A stretch of DNA of 64,000 nt, taken from the NCBI GenBank assembly GCA_913775265.1, contig CAJYJH010000065.1, forward strand, positions 1-64,000, in the 5' to 3' direction. The first letter of the stretch is position 1. Every line of letters begins with the position of its first letter. A model generated the notes under the pieces. That model saw nothing but the letters and a program-made list of their open reading frames with translations, had not been told where the DNA came from and searched no databases. Below are positions 1 through 9,074 of the stretch, piece by piece. The position numbers and the translations under genes are program-made. The DNA is from an uncultured Mucilaginibacter sp. Its GTDB lineage: Bacteria > Bacteroidota > Bacteroidia > Sphingobacteriales > Sphingobacteriaceae.

Positions 1-81
1 GCCCTGATTGCCCTGGTGAACCTGGCCTTTTATTTCCGTAAAAAGTATTACTCCACTCCAACTTTAAGCGCTGCTGAATAA
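1..81 (+). CDS. 3' end of an upstream gene, probably an integral membrane protein (partial)
   Basis: The frame is open from the window edge to a TAA at 79-81 and encodes 26 residues. These are a hydrophobic stretch (ALIALVNLAFYF) followed by a basic FRKK segment and a short polar tail, which looks like the last transmembrane helix and cytoplasmic tail of a transporter. Its stop overlaps the ATG of the next gene by one base (TAATG), as in a translationally coupled operon. Too little is visible to name the family. Confidence 0.45.
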   Translation, partial: ALIALVNLAFYFRKKYYSTPTLSAAE

Positions 82-839
82 TGAAAATCGCTCTTTTTTC
101 TGATATCCATGCCAACCTTCCGGCACTGGAAGCCTTTTTTGCCGACGTAGAAACCCGTAAGCCCGATGCTATCTATTGCCTGGGTGATCTGGTAGGTTAC
201 AACATCTGGCCGAACGAAGTCATTGACGAAATTCGCAGACGTGGCATCCCTACCATTACCGGTAACTATGATTTTGGCATTGGTCGCCAAAGCGATGATT
301 GCGGTTGCGCTTATAAAACCGATGAAGAAAAAGCAATGGGTAAAATCTCCATCAGTTTCACCAATGAAATTGTAAAGGATGAGCAAAGGGCTTACCTGCG
401 TACGCTGCCTTCTCATATCCGCTTGGAATACCAGCTCAACAGTGATAAGTTGAACGTGCTGTTGGTACATGGCAGCCCGCGCAAAGTGAACGAGTACCTA
501 TTTGAAGACCGGGATGCAAAAAGTATGCTGCGCATCTTAGAAGGTGCGAATGCAGATGTTTTATGCTTCGGCCATACGCACCAGCCGTATCACCGGGTGT
601 TAGAGGATCATGGACGATTTTACCATGCAATCAATATCGGATCTGTCGGTAAGCCGAAAGATAAAGACCCACGCGGTGGATATGTAATTCTCCACATAGA
701 TGAGAAAAGCAGTATCCAAGACAAAGCCAGTATCAAGGCCGAATTTATTCGCTTTTACTATGATATTGACAAAGCTGCTAAAGCTGTCGAAAACAGTCCT
801 TTGCCTAACGAGTACGCAGACATGTTAAGGAACGGATAA
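81..839 (+). CDS. Metallophosphoesterase family protein (YfcE-like), copy 1
   Basis: A 252-residue calcineurin-like phosphoesterase with the family's metal motifs in order: SDIHAN (7-12), GDLVGY (35-40), GNYD (61-64), a VHGSP motif, GHTH near residue 160 and a GSVGKPKD motif. Family members hydrolyse phosphodiesters or phosphomonoesters with a di-metal centre, but the substrate here is unknown. The GNHD motif reads GNYD, so a catalytic/metal-site histidine is replaced by tyrosine, which may change or weaken activity. The gene overlaps the previous stop and the next start by one base each, so all three are probably co-translated. The next gene is a paralogue. GC content is higher than in the core genes further right, in keeping with accessory DNA. 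Confidence 0.85.
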   Translation: MKIALFSDIHANLPALEAFFADVETRKPDAIYCLGDLVGYNIWPNEVIDEIRRRGIPTITGNYDFGIGRQSDDCGCAYKTDEEKAMGKISISFTNEIVKDEQRAYLRTLPSHIRLEYQLNSDKLNVLLVHGSPRKVNEYLFEDRDAKSMLRILEGANADVLCFGHTHQPYHRVLEDHGRFYHAINIGSVGKPKDKDPRGGYVILHIDEKSSIQDKASIKAEFIRFYYDIDKAAKAVENSPLPNEYADMLRNG

Positions 840-1573
840 TGAGAATAGCACTTTTTTCAGATGTACACGCCAACCTGCCAGCCTTTGAAGCCATGCTCAC
901 TGATTTGGAAAGCCGTAAACCTGATATGATTTACTGCCTGGGTGACCTGATTGGTTATAACGTATGGCCGAACGAAATTATTGAGATAATCCGGCAGCGT
1001 GGTATTGCTGCCCTTGCCGGCAACCATGACCTCAAGGTGCGCCAGCTCATAACCACACCTGACTGTCTGCATGAAAGCGGAAAAAACTATGCTTACCACT
1101 TAGTTTCGCCTGGAAACCGAATATACCTGCTTACTCTGCCCCGACATATCCGACTTGAATGCCAGATGAATAACGACAAGCTGAACATCGTTCTAGCACA
1201 TGGCAGTACCCGGAGTATTGATGAATATATTTTGGAAGATCTGGACGAAAGATATGTATTAGACTTAATGACCGAAGCAAAAACAGATATCCTGTGCGTT
1301 GGTCACTCCCATAAGTCTTACCACCGGATCATTAGACAAGCTGATACCTATAAACATGTGATTAATATCGGTTCTGTTGGTAAACCAAAAGATGGCAATC
1401 CGATGGGCAGCTACGTAATTCTGAATATGATTGAGGATAGCAACTTAAAAGCAAAAGAGAATATAGAAGTTGAATTTTGCCGGTTTGTGTATAATGTGGA
1501 ACGGGCGGCCAAGGCTATAGAAGATAGCCCATTGCCTAATAAGTTTGCCGACATGCTGCGAAAAGCTTATTAA
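839..1573 (+). CDS. Metallophosphoesterase family protein (YfcE-like), copy 2
   Basis: A 244-residue paralogue of the preceding gene, colinear over its whole length. It has SDVHAN (7-12), GDLIGY (35-40), an intact GNHD (61-64), a HGS motif, GHSH and GSVGKPKD. Unlike copy 1 it keeps the GNHD histidine, so it is the copy more likely to be fully active. The start ATG overlaps the previous TAA (TAATG). Both proteins end in a similar segment (SPLPN then ADMLR), showing a tandem duplication that has since diverged. Substrate and role cannot be told from sequence. No terminator hairpin is obvious after the stop. Confidence 0.85.
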   Translation: MRIALFSDVHANLPAFEAMLTDLESRKPDMIYCLGDLIGYNVWPNEIIEIIRQRGIAALAGNHDLKVRQLITTPDCLHESGKNYAYHLVSPGNRIYLLTLPRHIRLECQMNNDKLNIVLAHGSTRSIDEYILEDLDERYVLDLMTEAKTDILCVGHSHKSYHRIIRQADTYKHVINIGSVGKPKDGNPMGSYVILNMIEDSNLKAKENIEVEFCRFVYNVERAAKAIEDSPLPNKFADMLRKAY

Positions 1574-1784
1574 TCAATCGCTCATGAAAGCCTTGGTAAT
1601 CAGCTTAGGGTATTTAAATTATGCCATATAAATAGCTCAATACATTTATTTTACATTTAGCACTTTATTGGCAATTGTACAAATTTGGAGATAGGGATGT
1701 CTATTGTTATTAATTGTATATGTCATCAGTGTTCACAATAAGGTATTACACTGCTTAAACAGCCATTAATGCGGAGCGGCGAAG

Positions 1785-2003
1785 TTGTCAAGGGCCTTTA
1801 GATTTGCCAGCAGTAAAAAGTAACTATCTTGATGACAAGGAACAGGGTGAACTACGTCAAGGGCTAGGTTAATGGCCTACCGCCCGTATTAGTCTCTGCT
1901 CCAAGTCACAGGATTATGTCCCGACCAGTTAGAATAGTAGACATCAGGTCTTTTAAAGGCATTAGTCGACGACATAACTTTTTAATAACCCAAAAGGCGA
2001 ATT
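1785..2003 (+). ncRNA. Candidate IS110 bridge RNA (seekRNA) region in the left noncoding end
   Basis: IS110-group elements encode a structured guide RNA in the noncoding end upstream of the transposase. This one has such a gap, with visible pairing: TTGTCAAG at 1785-1792 against CTTGATGACAA at 1828-1838 (two-base bulge), TAGG/CCTA flanking TTAATGG near 1866-1880, and GACC/GGTC arms near 1922-1950. The call rests on position, length and local pairing. No homologue was compared, and the transcript ends are unknown. The rest of the 1574-2003 gap shows no gene. Confidence 0.35.
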
Positions 2004-3002
2004 ATGAACTTTACAACATTTGTAGGCGTGGATATTTCCAAGCTGACCATCGATGCACATCTACGCGGCACTAACACATTTAAGTCTTTTTCCAACAACC
2101 AAAAAGGGTTTACCGCGCTACTTGCCTGGAGCAAAAAGCAACTCAGAATCGCTGACTTTACCGAGACGATGATTTGCTTCGAGAATACCGGTGTTTACAG
2201 TATCAATCTGGCTATCTATCTTCAGGAGGCAAATGTTTCTTTTGCTATGCTTCCACCTTTGGAGATTAAGCAATCCCTTGGTATGCACCGAGGCAAAAGT
2301 GATTCTATTGATGCACGGCGAATAGCCGAATACGCCTGGCAGCACAGGGATACTATTAAGCCATCTGTACTGCCCGCCAAAAATATACGTAAACTTCAAA
2401 CGCTCATCACCCTTAGGAATCGGCTGGTTCGAGACAAGGGCGGTTTTGAGGTTACCTGGAAAGAGCAGCGGCTGCAATTCAGTTATGGAGACTATCAGGA
2501 GATGTTTGACATTTACCAATGCATGATTGGTCACCTTATAGTTCAGCTCAAAAAGATTGAGGCTCAGATACTATCTGTTATAGAAAGCGATGCTGCATTA
2601 AAGAATAATTATGATCTGCTAAAGAGTATGAAAGGTATTGGTCCAGTCATTGCAGCAAACATGATTACTTGCACTCACAATTTCACCCGCTTTGCAAACT
2701 GGCGAAAGTTTGCCTGCTATGCAGGAACAGCTCCATTTGAGCATACCTCGGGCACAAGCATCAGAGGCAAAACACAGGTCAGTCATTTAGCTAGTAAGCC
2801 ATTAAAACGCCTGCTGCATCTGGCAGCAATAAGTGCCATCACACATAACAAGGAGCTCAGGACTTACTATTTGAAAAGGGTTAATGAAGGAAAGAGCAAG
2901 ATGAGCACCATTAATATTCTTCGTAATAAGATCATCGCCCGCATGTTTGCAGTCATTAACCGGCAATCGGAATATGTGGAACTAATGAAGTTTGCATCTT
3001 AG
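2004..3002 (+). CDS. IS110-family transposase (DEDD recombinase)
   Basis: The 332-residue protein has the two halves of the family. The N-terminal RuvC-like DEDD domain starts VGVDIS (D10) and has FENTG (E60) and SDSIDARR (D100, D103). The C-terminal Transposase_20 domain has MKGIGPVIAA, then CYAGTAPFEHTSGTS (containing the conserved serine region) and KPLKRLLHLAA. Family members cut and join DNA with a serine nucleophile, guided by an RNA made from the element's own noncoding end. Length is normal for the family and the frame is intact, so the copy could be active. The ATG at 2004 follows an A-rich leader. Confidence 0.93.
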   Translation: MNFTTFVGVDISKLTIDAHLRGTNTFKSFSNNQKGFTALLAWSKKQLRIADFTETMICFENTGVYSINLAIYLQEANVSFAMLPPLEIKQSLGMHRGKSDSIDARRIAEYAWQHRDTIKPSVLPAKNIRKLQTLITLRNRLVRDKGGFEVTWKEQRLQFSYGDYQEMFDIYQCMIGHLIVQLKKIEAQILSVIESDAALKNNYDLLKSMKGIGPVIAANMITCTHNFTRFANWRKFACYAGTAPFEHTSGTSIRGKTQVSHLASKPLKRLLHLAAISAITHNKELRTYYLKRVNEGKSKMSTINILRNKIIARMFAVINRQSEYVELMKFAS

Positions 3003-3045
3003 TTCGCCGTCATCTTAACGCTTAAACACCGCAGCAGCTTCCAAG

Positions 3046-3115
3046 CAGGTTCTGTAAAGGGCAGCGAAGGTAGCGTAGCGGACGTAGCTGTTTTATGTAC
3101 CCTTTACAGGTTCTG
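3046..3115. repeat. Nested inverted and direct repeat downstream of the IS110 transposase
   Basis: CTGTAAAGGG (3052-3061) pairs perfectly with CCCTTTACAG (3100-3109), giving a 10-bp stem around a GC-rich 38-base interior. The same segment also carries the direct repeat CAGGTTCTG at 3046-3054 and 3107-3115. It lies 44 bases after the transposase stop, in the right noncoding end of the IS. It could be a transcription stop, a strand-transfer structure or part of a guide RNA. No function is proven. Confidence 0.6.
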
Positions 3116-3279
3116 AATGGAACTGAATTTCGTGGCGGCGGTAAGATGCTGTCGGTTTTAGCCTACCTTATGAAGGCTCTTAAATTTGTCTGCGCTTTCA
3201 TGTCATAATTGATGACTTATTGCATATTTTAGGCAAACGCTAATCATTCGTATCGAGCGTCCTGTAAAATATCTATTCC

Positions 3280-4710
3280 ATGCGGCAATTATATTATGTC
3301 TTTTTGCTCCTATGTTCCACCGTGCTTTCTGCCAGAAGCCAAACGGTGTTGACCCGGCAGCAGATGTACGAAGATTTTGATACGCTGACCGGTAAGGTTA
3401 AGGCGATTTCGCCACACATTGCCATCAAAAAAGCCCTCTGGAAATATGATGCTTTAAAGGAATTGGCCAGGATTCGCACCAAGATTGATACAGCTCGCGG
3501 CACAGCATCGTTTGAGCTGATTGTGAGCGAGGCGCTCAACGCCTGTCAGGATTACCATACCAGCCTGATGGACCGTCCGGCGGCTCTCCAGGGAGCATAT
3601 GCTAAGTTTCACTTTTACCTGCCTCTAGCTTATGTAAACGGAAAGTATCTATTAACCAAAAGCATTATAGCTAACAGCCGGACTATACCCGCCGGTGCAG
3701 TGGTAAAAGAAATTAATAACCAGAAGCCGGATGGCTTTGTCGCCGGCTTAACCGGTGAACTGGTGATGCGCTATGACCTGAAACGGAAAAAATTCTATGC
3801 AGAAAACTTTTGGCAGAACCAGCGCACTGTGCAGGATGGCAATATTGATATCACCTTCGAAGACTCAGCCAAAGAAATAATCCCTGTACACTTTGACACT
3901 GAAAAGGGACTGACATTTGCCCGCCCCGGCCGGGATACTATTCGTAACCAGGTTGACTACTGGCCGGAGTTTAGGGTACTTTACATAAAGCTATTCCGGA
4001 TGGATAACGCCTTGATTCCTTATTTCCAGCGCAAGATTGCTGCGTACCGTGATGGCAGGCGCCCGATAGACAAGGTTATTCTGGACCTGCGTGATAACGG
4101 CGGCGGCAATGATATCGTTTGGCAAACAGTCTACCAGGCGCTGCTGGATAAGCCGATCAGCTATCCGCTTCTCCTGGACGGCCCTGATCCAGGCACCCTG
4201 CCGGCAGCCTACTTAAAGGACCGGGAGATTCGCTCAGACAGCGTGGTCAAGGAACGAAGCCACTTTCTCAAAAAGTTTAACTATTACCGGTATACTCAGC
4301 ATAGTTCAGTGCTGGTTCCGACTGATTCTTCTATCCTCTTTAAAGGAAAGATTGTAACAATTGGCAACGAGAACATCTATTCGTCTGGTGCCAGCGCTTT
4401 AGTGATTTCACATTTGGCTACCGGGGATCGGTTCTACTCTGTAGGACGCCCAACCGGAAGGTTTTTGGGTGTGGGATATTCTCCTGTCATCCTTCAATTA
4501 CCACACTCCGCTATCCGTTACCGCATTGAACCGGTAGTGGATGCCACTCAAGCTACGGGCTTAGCTGGTCTGATGCATGACAGGTTCGAGTTTAGTGTGC
4601 CTTATACGCTGGAAGAAATTACGCGTAGAGACGCTTTTAAAGGCAATACGCTTGGAGCATATTACCTGATACACTTTGACCCCCTGACTAAAAAGGCGCT
4701 GGATTTGTAG
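3280..4710 (+). CDS. Secreted S41-family peptidase (C-terminal-processing/tricorn-like)
   Basis: A 476-residue protein with an N-terminal signal peptide (hydrophobic residues 5-15, probable cleavage after about residue 20). The peptidase core contains LDLRDNGGG (about 268-276), the S41 glycine-rich strand, and NIYSSGAS (about 365-371) carrying the probable catalytic serine. A PDZ-like segment (PAGAVVKEING-type fold, about 140-180) precedes it. Family members are periplasmic serine proteases with a Ser-Lys pair, but the substrate here is unknown. It is a single-gene unit between the IS110 element and a noncoding gap, with no obvious promoter motif. It is complete, not truncated. Confidence 0.85.
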   Translation: MRQLYYVFLLLCSTVLSARSQTVLTRQQMYEDFDTLTGKVKAISPHIAIKKALWKYDALKELARIRTKIDTARGTASFELIVSEALNACQDYHTSLMDRPAALQGAYAKFHFYLPLAYVNGKYLLTKSIIANSRTIPAGAVVKEINNQKPDGFVAGLTGELVMRYDLKRKKFYAENFWQNQRTVQDGNIDITFEDSAKEIIPVHFDTEKGLTFARPGRDTIRNQVDYWPEFRVLYIKLFRMDNALIPYFQRKIAAYRDGRRPIDKVILDLRDNGGGNDIVWQTVYQALLDKPISYPLLLDGPDPGTLPAAYLKDREIRSDSVVKERSHFLKKFNYYRYTQHSSVLVPTDSSILFKGKIVTIGNENIYSSGASALVISHLATGDRFYSVGRPTGRFLGVGYSPVILQLPHSAIRYRIEPVVDATQATGLAGLMHDRFEFSVPYTLEEITRRDAFKGNTLGAYYLIHFDPLTKKALDL

Positions 4711-5154
4711 CTTGCATCGAATCAAACCTAATCCTAATTGATAACTTGAGCATATTCATTAAGCAGCAGGCGAATAGTTATAATATCAAAAAAATTTGGT
4801 TGAGTCTTAGAATACAGGCCACCGCTGAAAATCAAATAACTGCTGCCTGCTTGCTGTACCCTTGACGGCTTTGCTGCGGCGTTACCTTTGTGGCAGTAGT
4901 GCAGTGCCTGCCGTATTTTGCAGCTTGGGAGTTGTATTACAAGCGCAGCGCGTTTCATTCCTGCGTACCAAACAAGGGTATCAGCGTAAGTGTGGAGCTG
5001 TTTGCCGCAGGTGTTTAAGCAATCTCCATAATTACAAATATTTATCTTGGCATTTCGCAGCAGCATTGCATGAGATTTGAACTAACGAATGGCCAACTAG
5101 AGTATCTAACGCTCGTGAATTTATGCGTTTAATTACTTGTGAACTATATGTGAA
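4711..5154. other. Noncoding gap between the peptidase and the NTPase gene
   Basis: About 440 bases lie between two convergent genes. No credible gene is seen; short open frames on both strands lack any family-like sequence. The gap holds one copy of a 29-bp repeat (4936-4964) whose second copy lies at 9075-9103, and a further shared TGCCGCAG/TTTAA segment shortly after each copy. GC content is higher before about 5080 and falls sharply going into the AT-rich NTPase gene. Confidence 0.6.
4936..4964 (+). repeat. 29-bp direct repeat, left copy
   Basis: The core TTACAAGCGCAGCGCGT, then one variable base, then TCATTCCTGC, is shared with 9075-9103 with only a mismatch at the first base and one inside. 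A TTTTGCAGC block about 15-20 bases upstream is also shared, so homology extends beyond the core. The two copies are in the same orientation and bracket the NTPase gene. Confidence 0.8.
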
Positions 5155-8100
5155 TTAAACCCATTTAAAATTGATTATCTTAATTCCTTTTTTATCTGGC
5201 TTTTGATTTACGATCATTCCAGTTTCTAGTAGATTATTAGCCAAGTATTGTAGTTCTGTTGTGTCATCTATAATAAAACTGGTATGCCGTATTCCTATTT
5301 TATTATATGGCGCAGGGAAGTTAGAAAATATGGACTGTGCATCACTTCCTTCAAAGGCTTTGTAATACATATTAAATAGCTGAATTCGTTGATCAATTGG
5401 CGAGTATTGATTTAACACAGCGATCATTAAATTTTTAGTAATGGGAAATGGGGCATGCCTAAACATCAGTTTACGTATTTCTTCTAATGCTTTTGGACTA
5501 TTTGTGATAACAGATTCTTCAACAGATTTCAGTACAGTTAGCTTTTCAGTAAGATTGTAAACATTTGAATCTAATATATAAGCAATGTCATAACCATCAA
5601 CATTATAGTTTTCCAAATCCGCTAGAACGTCAGCCTTGTGCACATCTAGAAAAATATACTGAAGATTGGGAAAGCTATTTCTTAATTCTGTGAAATTTTC
5701 AGGTTTTGGAGCTATTTGCGTACGTTTAATGAGTAAACGCATTTTTTCACTATCAATGTTATTAATCTCCGTTACATCATAATCATAAGGCACTGCATTT
5801 GTAACTAATTCAAAACTTTCGATGTTTAGTCTATTCTCACTAACAAGATGGTGCATAAAACTCTCAGTAGTTTCAAGGTTAATATGTGGTCGACTTGTAT
5901 CAATTTTTTTATCAGTTAGTAAATTCCCAATATCGGGGGTATTTAGAAAATCCACGAGTGATTGGTTGATTTCCTCATGACGGCTAAAATGCTCAATCAC
6001 ATTGTTCCACGTCACGTTAATTTTCTTACAATCTAATATAGTGTCATCCAATAGGTTATCTGTAATTGTATTAAGTTCAGTTATAGTGGTTTCAGATCTG
6101 GCAATGATCGCTTTCCTATCCTTCAAATTAATTGATTTATTGTTGAGTAGTTTGCATAACTCTTTTTCCGGTTCCCGAACGTTGCCAATAAGCGGTAAAT
6201 ATATATTTTGAACGTAACGCTCGATTTTGTTTTTTACATTTTCAATCAGCTCAGGAATATTAGAATTCATTACTGCTGAATAGTTGCTTTGCTCGTATGC
6301 CGGCAAATTAAAATTCCCTGAGGTTAACATCACACGCCGAAACATAAGATCATTGAGAGTATAATGTGTGCCTTTAACAATTAGATCAACAAGTGATTGT
6401 GGCGCTTCAGTAAACGCAACATCGGTAAATTTCACATCAAGTACCTTAATTATTCTTTCCAGTTTCTCAGCATCTTCTATAATTGTCAAGAAGTTAGCCT
6501 GTTCCGCAATCTTTCGATTTAATTTGGAGGAATTAGCGGCCGCTGATAAATCCGTAACATCCGCGTTGGCAATCAAGGATATGAAGTATTCTTCTTTTCT
6601 CTCCTTAGTGAAGTCAGAGCGCTCGTCGATGAATTTCCAAAGCGTATGCCATTGATGCAACAATTTTTTTATGAAAATAGCGGTATTGATACCATTATTC
6701 ATAAACCCATCTATAAAGGCAATGCCATATTCATTATCATCATTTAACTGTCCTAGTATGTGACCCAGCTGTTCATCGTATCCGTCGTTAGCCAGCATAA
6801 AATCGAGCAAATTGTAATTGAGTAAGTATTGCTCACTAAATTCAATAGGGCGTATCTTCTTTAATAAATTAGCTATCTTAACAAGCGAAGTATCGTAGGC
6901 TGTTAAATTTTGGCTTTTCACATTTACGAAAAACGTGTGGTCAGCCTTACTAAGACTGCCTTCGTAAAATAAGGAGATATAATCAAGGTAATCCTCACCA
7001 ATGTAGCCCAAACGAAGCATTACCGACAATAATTGACCTTGCGCAGTTTGTGTATCTATAAGCTCTGCATTCTTTTTGTCCGAAAACACATCTTTTAGTT
7101 TCACATGCCGGACCTCCGCCTTTTGCTTTTCTAATGCCTGATTGTCCTGTTTGATTCGCTCAGTTACCCCATTAAATATATCCTCTATATCCTGCAAACG
7201 CTCATCATAGGTTTGTTCACTGTCTACTTCATTTTCAAATTTGTCAAAACGAAAGTTTGCGTTATAAGAATTAAGACTTACCCAGCCATTGTTGTTAGGG
7301 TATGCATTGTATGTGAAATTTCCTTTTCTGAAGTATTCAAAACCCTCAACGGTTGAAGCCGTCCAAATATCATACGTTTTGTTTGCGAAGACAAAATGAC
7401 TGAAGTTATCTAATGTATCGACAAATTTTGACACGTACAATGTGCGCAACTCGTCTGTACTTTTTAATAAAGCAAATTTAAGCTTGTCCAGTTGATTCTT
7501 GTTTTGCCTCAATTTAATGTCGATCTTGTTAATATGCTCTCTGACAAATTCAACTTTTTTCTGCATTAGCTCGTACAATTTACCTTCGTTATTCCCGAGC
7601 GCTACAAAATCTTCCGGATAAATATTTTTATAAACAAGCATAGCAAATAAATTATCGCGGGGAAGCCCTTTATCTAAAAGCGCACTATAAATTTTAAATT
7701 CGTTGGTTATATTATAAAGTAATCGCATATCATCAATGAACGATGAAACATCGTCGATGATCTCAGAGGATATACCATGCTTCTCTTTGTTGTTTATATC
7801 ACTTAATTTCTCTTTTGAGTTCGAACTGTTAATTACTGGTATCACTGGAATAATGAAGTCAAAAAACTTTGTCCGGTCCTTATTTTGGAACATTTCATCC
7901 CTTACTGCATAAATAAATACTACCTTTTTATTTCTAATCTTTTTGGAATTATTTATCAATAAGTTTAATTCACGCAATTTGGTGAATATTTCTGCCTGTC
8001 TAAATCGGTCTAGGTCTTCAATCAGCACTACCGAATATGGTGTTACCTCAAAAAAATACAGTATTTCATCCAAATGATTATTTAAGATGGATTTGCTAAT

Positions 8101-8910
8101 GTTTTTATCAATCTCAATCTCAGCTTCGTGGAGTTTAAATTTACTTATGCGGATTCCGTGCAATAACCGTATGGAACGAAATAAAAACACTATAGAAGTG
8201 GCTAAAAAAACCGCAAGTGAAAACCAATGGAGTAATTTGCCAAATATTTGGCCAAAGGGAACCAATAGTACGCTAGAAACCTCCTTGGGATAAAATAGTA
8301 CTGTTCCGAAGATAAGTGCAGTCAATAAGAAGGCTGTGTTATAGTAAAGCGTTTTTTGATTAAACGTCTTTATCTTCTTGAATCTAGAATCAGGAATTTT
8401 TTCGTCTTCCTCATGATAAAAAATTTGCTGGAGGATACTTAGCTCAATAAGTCTAAGTACATCCTCACTATTCTTTTTACCAATTCGATCATCACTTTTT
8501 TTGCTATCTAATTCTTCCTGTTTTTGCTGGTTAACTACATCATCAAGTTCATTTTTTTTAGTTCCTTTATTTTCTTCAGGCTCCTCTTTAAAGGTTGCAA
8601 GAGATATATTTAAAAAAACGTATTTTTCATTGTCATTCTTGTCCTTGAAGGTTTTTAGAATACTGCTTTTTCCAGAACCGTAGGGACCGGTTAATGCGAT
8701 GTTATATATTTCTTTCTTTTCGGCATTGTCCAATGCCCATTGTAGCGCATTTATGTAAGGCGCAACGCTTGCATTGTTTATCGGCGATAATGAATGATAG
8801 CCAACATTATCAAGATTTACTTCTGATTCAGCATCGAGTTGTGCTCTTCTTATTTTTTTATAAAGCCAAATATTGAGCAGCCTGGCCAGCTTAAGGCTGT
8901 ATTTATGCAT
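5155..8910 (-). CDS. YobI/KAP-like membrane P-loop NTPase, 1251 residues
   Basis: A very large STAND/KAP-type ATPase. Walker A is GPYGSGKSS (75-83). A charged low-complexity linker (about 105-150) follows, then two transmembrane helices (about 189-207 and 226-247) inserted in the NTPase domain. Walker B is VVLIEDLDR (294-302), followed by an FIYAVRDEMF sensor-like strand. About 850 residues of helical, Leu/Asn/Asp-rich sequence make the C-terminal part, with no named domain visible. This plan matches YobI-type and KAP NTPases, a group that includes phage-exclusion proteins such as PifA. A defence role here is inferred from family and island context only. Base composition is markedly AT-rich compared with its flanks, suggesting separate transfer. 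No partner gene is coupled to it. Confidence 0.8.
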   Translation of the reverse strand: MHKYSLKLARLLNIWLYKKIRRAQLDAESEVNLDNVGYHSLSPINNASVAPYINALQWALDNAEKKEIYNIALTGPYGSGKSSILKTFKDKNDNEKYVFLNISLATFKEEPEENKGTKKNELDDVVNQQKQEELDSKKSDDRIGKKNSEDVLRLIELSILQQIFYHEEDEKIPDSRFKKIKTFNQKTLYYNTAFLLTALIFGTVLFYPKEVSSVLLVPFGQIFGKLLHWFSLAVFLATSIVFLFRSIRLLHGIRISKFKLHEAEIEIDKNISKSILNNHLDEILYFFEVTPYSVVLIEDLDRFRQAEIFTKLRELNLLINNSKKIRNKKVVFIYAVRDEMFQNKDRTKFFDFIIPVIPVINSSNSKEKLSDINNKEKHGISSEIIDDVSSFIDDMRLLYNITNEFKIYSALLDKGLPRDNLFAMLVYKNIYPEDFVALGNNEGKLYELMQKKVEFVREHINKIDIKLRQNKNQLDKLKFALLKSTDELRTLYVSKFVDTLDNFSHFVFANKTYDIWTASTVEGFEYFRKGNFTYNAYPNNNGWVSLNSYNANFRFDKFENEVDSEQTYDERLQDIEDIFNGVTERIKQDNQALEKQKAEVRHVKLKDVFSDKKNAELIDTQTAQGQLLSVMLRLGYIGEDYLDYISLFYEGSLSKADHTFFVNVKSQNLTAYDTSLVKIANLLKKIRPIEFSEQYLLNYNLLDFMLANDGYDEQLGHILGQLNDDNEYGIAFIDGFMNNGINTAIFIKKLLHQWHTLWKFIDERSDFTKERKEEYFISLIANADVTDLSAAANSSKLNRKIAEQANFLTIIEDAEKLERIIKVLDVKFTDVAFTEAPQSLVDLIVKGTHYTLNDLMFRRVMLTSGNFNLPAYEQSNYSAVMNSNIPELIENVKNKIERYVQNIYLPLIGNVREPEKELCKLLNNKSINLKDRKAIIARSETTITELNTITDNLLDDTILDCKKINVTWNNVIEHFSRHEEINQSLVDFLNTPDIGNLLTDKKIDTSRPHINLETTESFMHHLVSENRLNIESFELVTNAVPYDYDVTEINNIDSEKMRLLIKRTQIAPKPENFTELRNSFPNLQYIFLDVHKADVLADLENYNVDGYDIAYILDSNVYNLTEKLTVLKSVEESVITNSPKALEEIRKLMFRHAPFPITKNLMIAVLNQYSPIDQRIQLFNMYYKAFEGSDAQSIFSNFPAPYNKIGIRHTSFIIDDTTELQYLANNLLETGMIVNQKPDKKGIKIINFKWV

Positions 8911-9074
8911 AACTTATCGAAAAAGGTTTAGTGAATAAAGTGTAATATACAAAATTGCCACTTATGAACACTAAAAGTAAGTCTTCGATATTCAAGGTAA
9001 ATTTTAAAAGTTGTTGGTGCTAATTTCATAATGAAAAGTAAGGCTTGATTCCCTTTTGCAGCGAATGTAGGTAT

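Larger units (their letters stand above)
1785..3170 (+). mobile_element. IS110-family insertion sequence (boundaries approximate)
   Basis: An intact DEDD transposase gene (2004-3002) is flanked by about 220 bp of structured noncoding sequence upstream and about 170 bp downstream. IS110 elements typically lack long terminal inverted repeats and make little or no target duplication, so the ends cannot be fixed by eye. The limits given are the outer edges of the structured sequence, not proven junctions. The element lies between the tandem phosphoesterase genes and a peptidase gene in the accessory region. Confidence 0.6.

Noticed and set aside
4734..5080. Open frames on both strands (110 and 72 codons) between the peptidase and NTPase genes
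   Set aside because: They overlap each other and the 29-bp repeat, show no family-like composition, and have cysteine-rich, low-quality translations.
5064..5080. GATTTGAAC near 5065, also present in the tRNA-Pro T arm, as the missing attachment site
   Set aside because: Only nine or ten bases match, and this is the common tRNA T-loop word; it does not extend to the tRNA 3' end.
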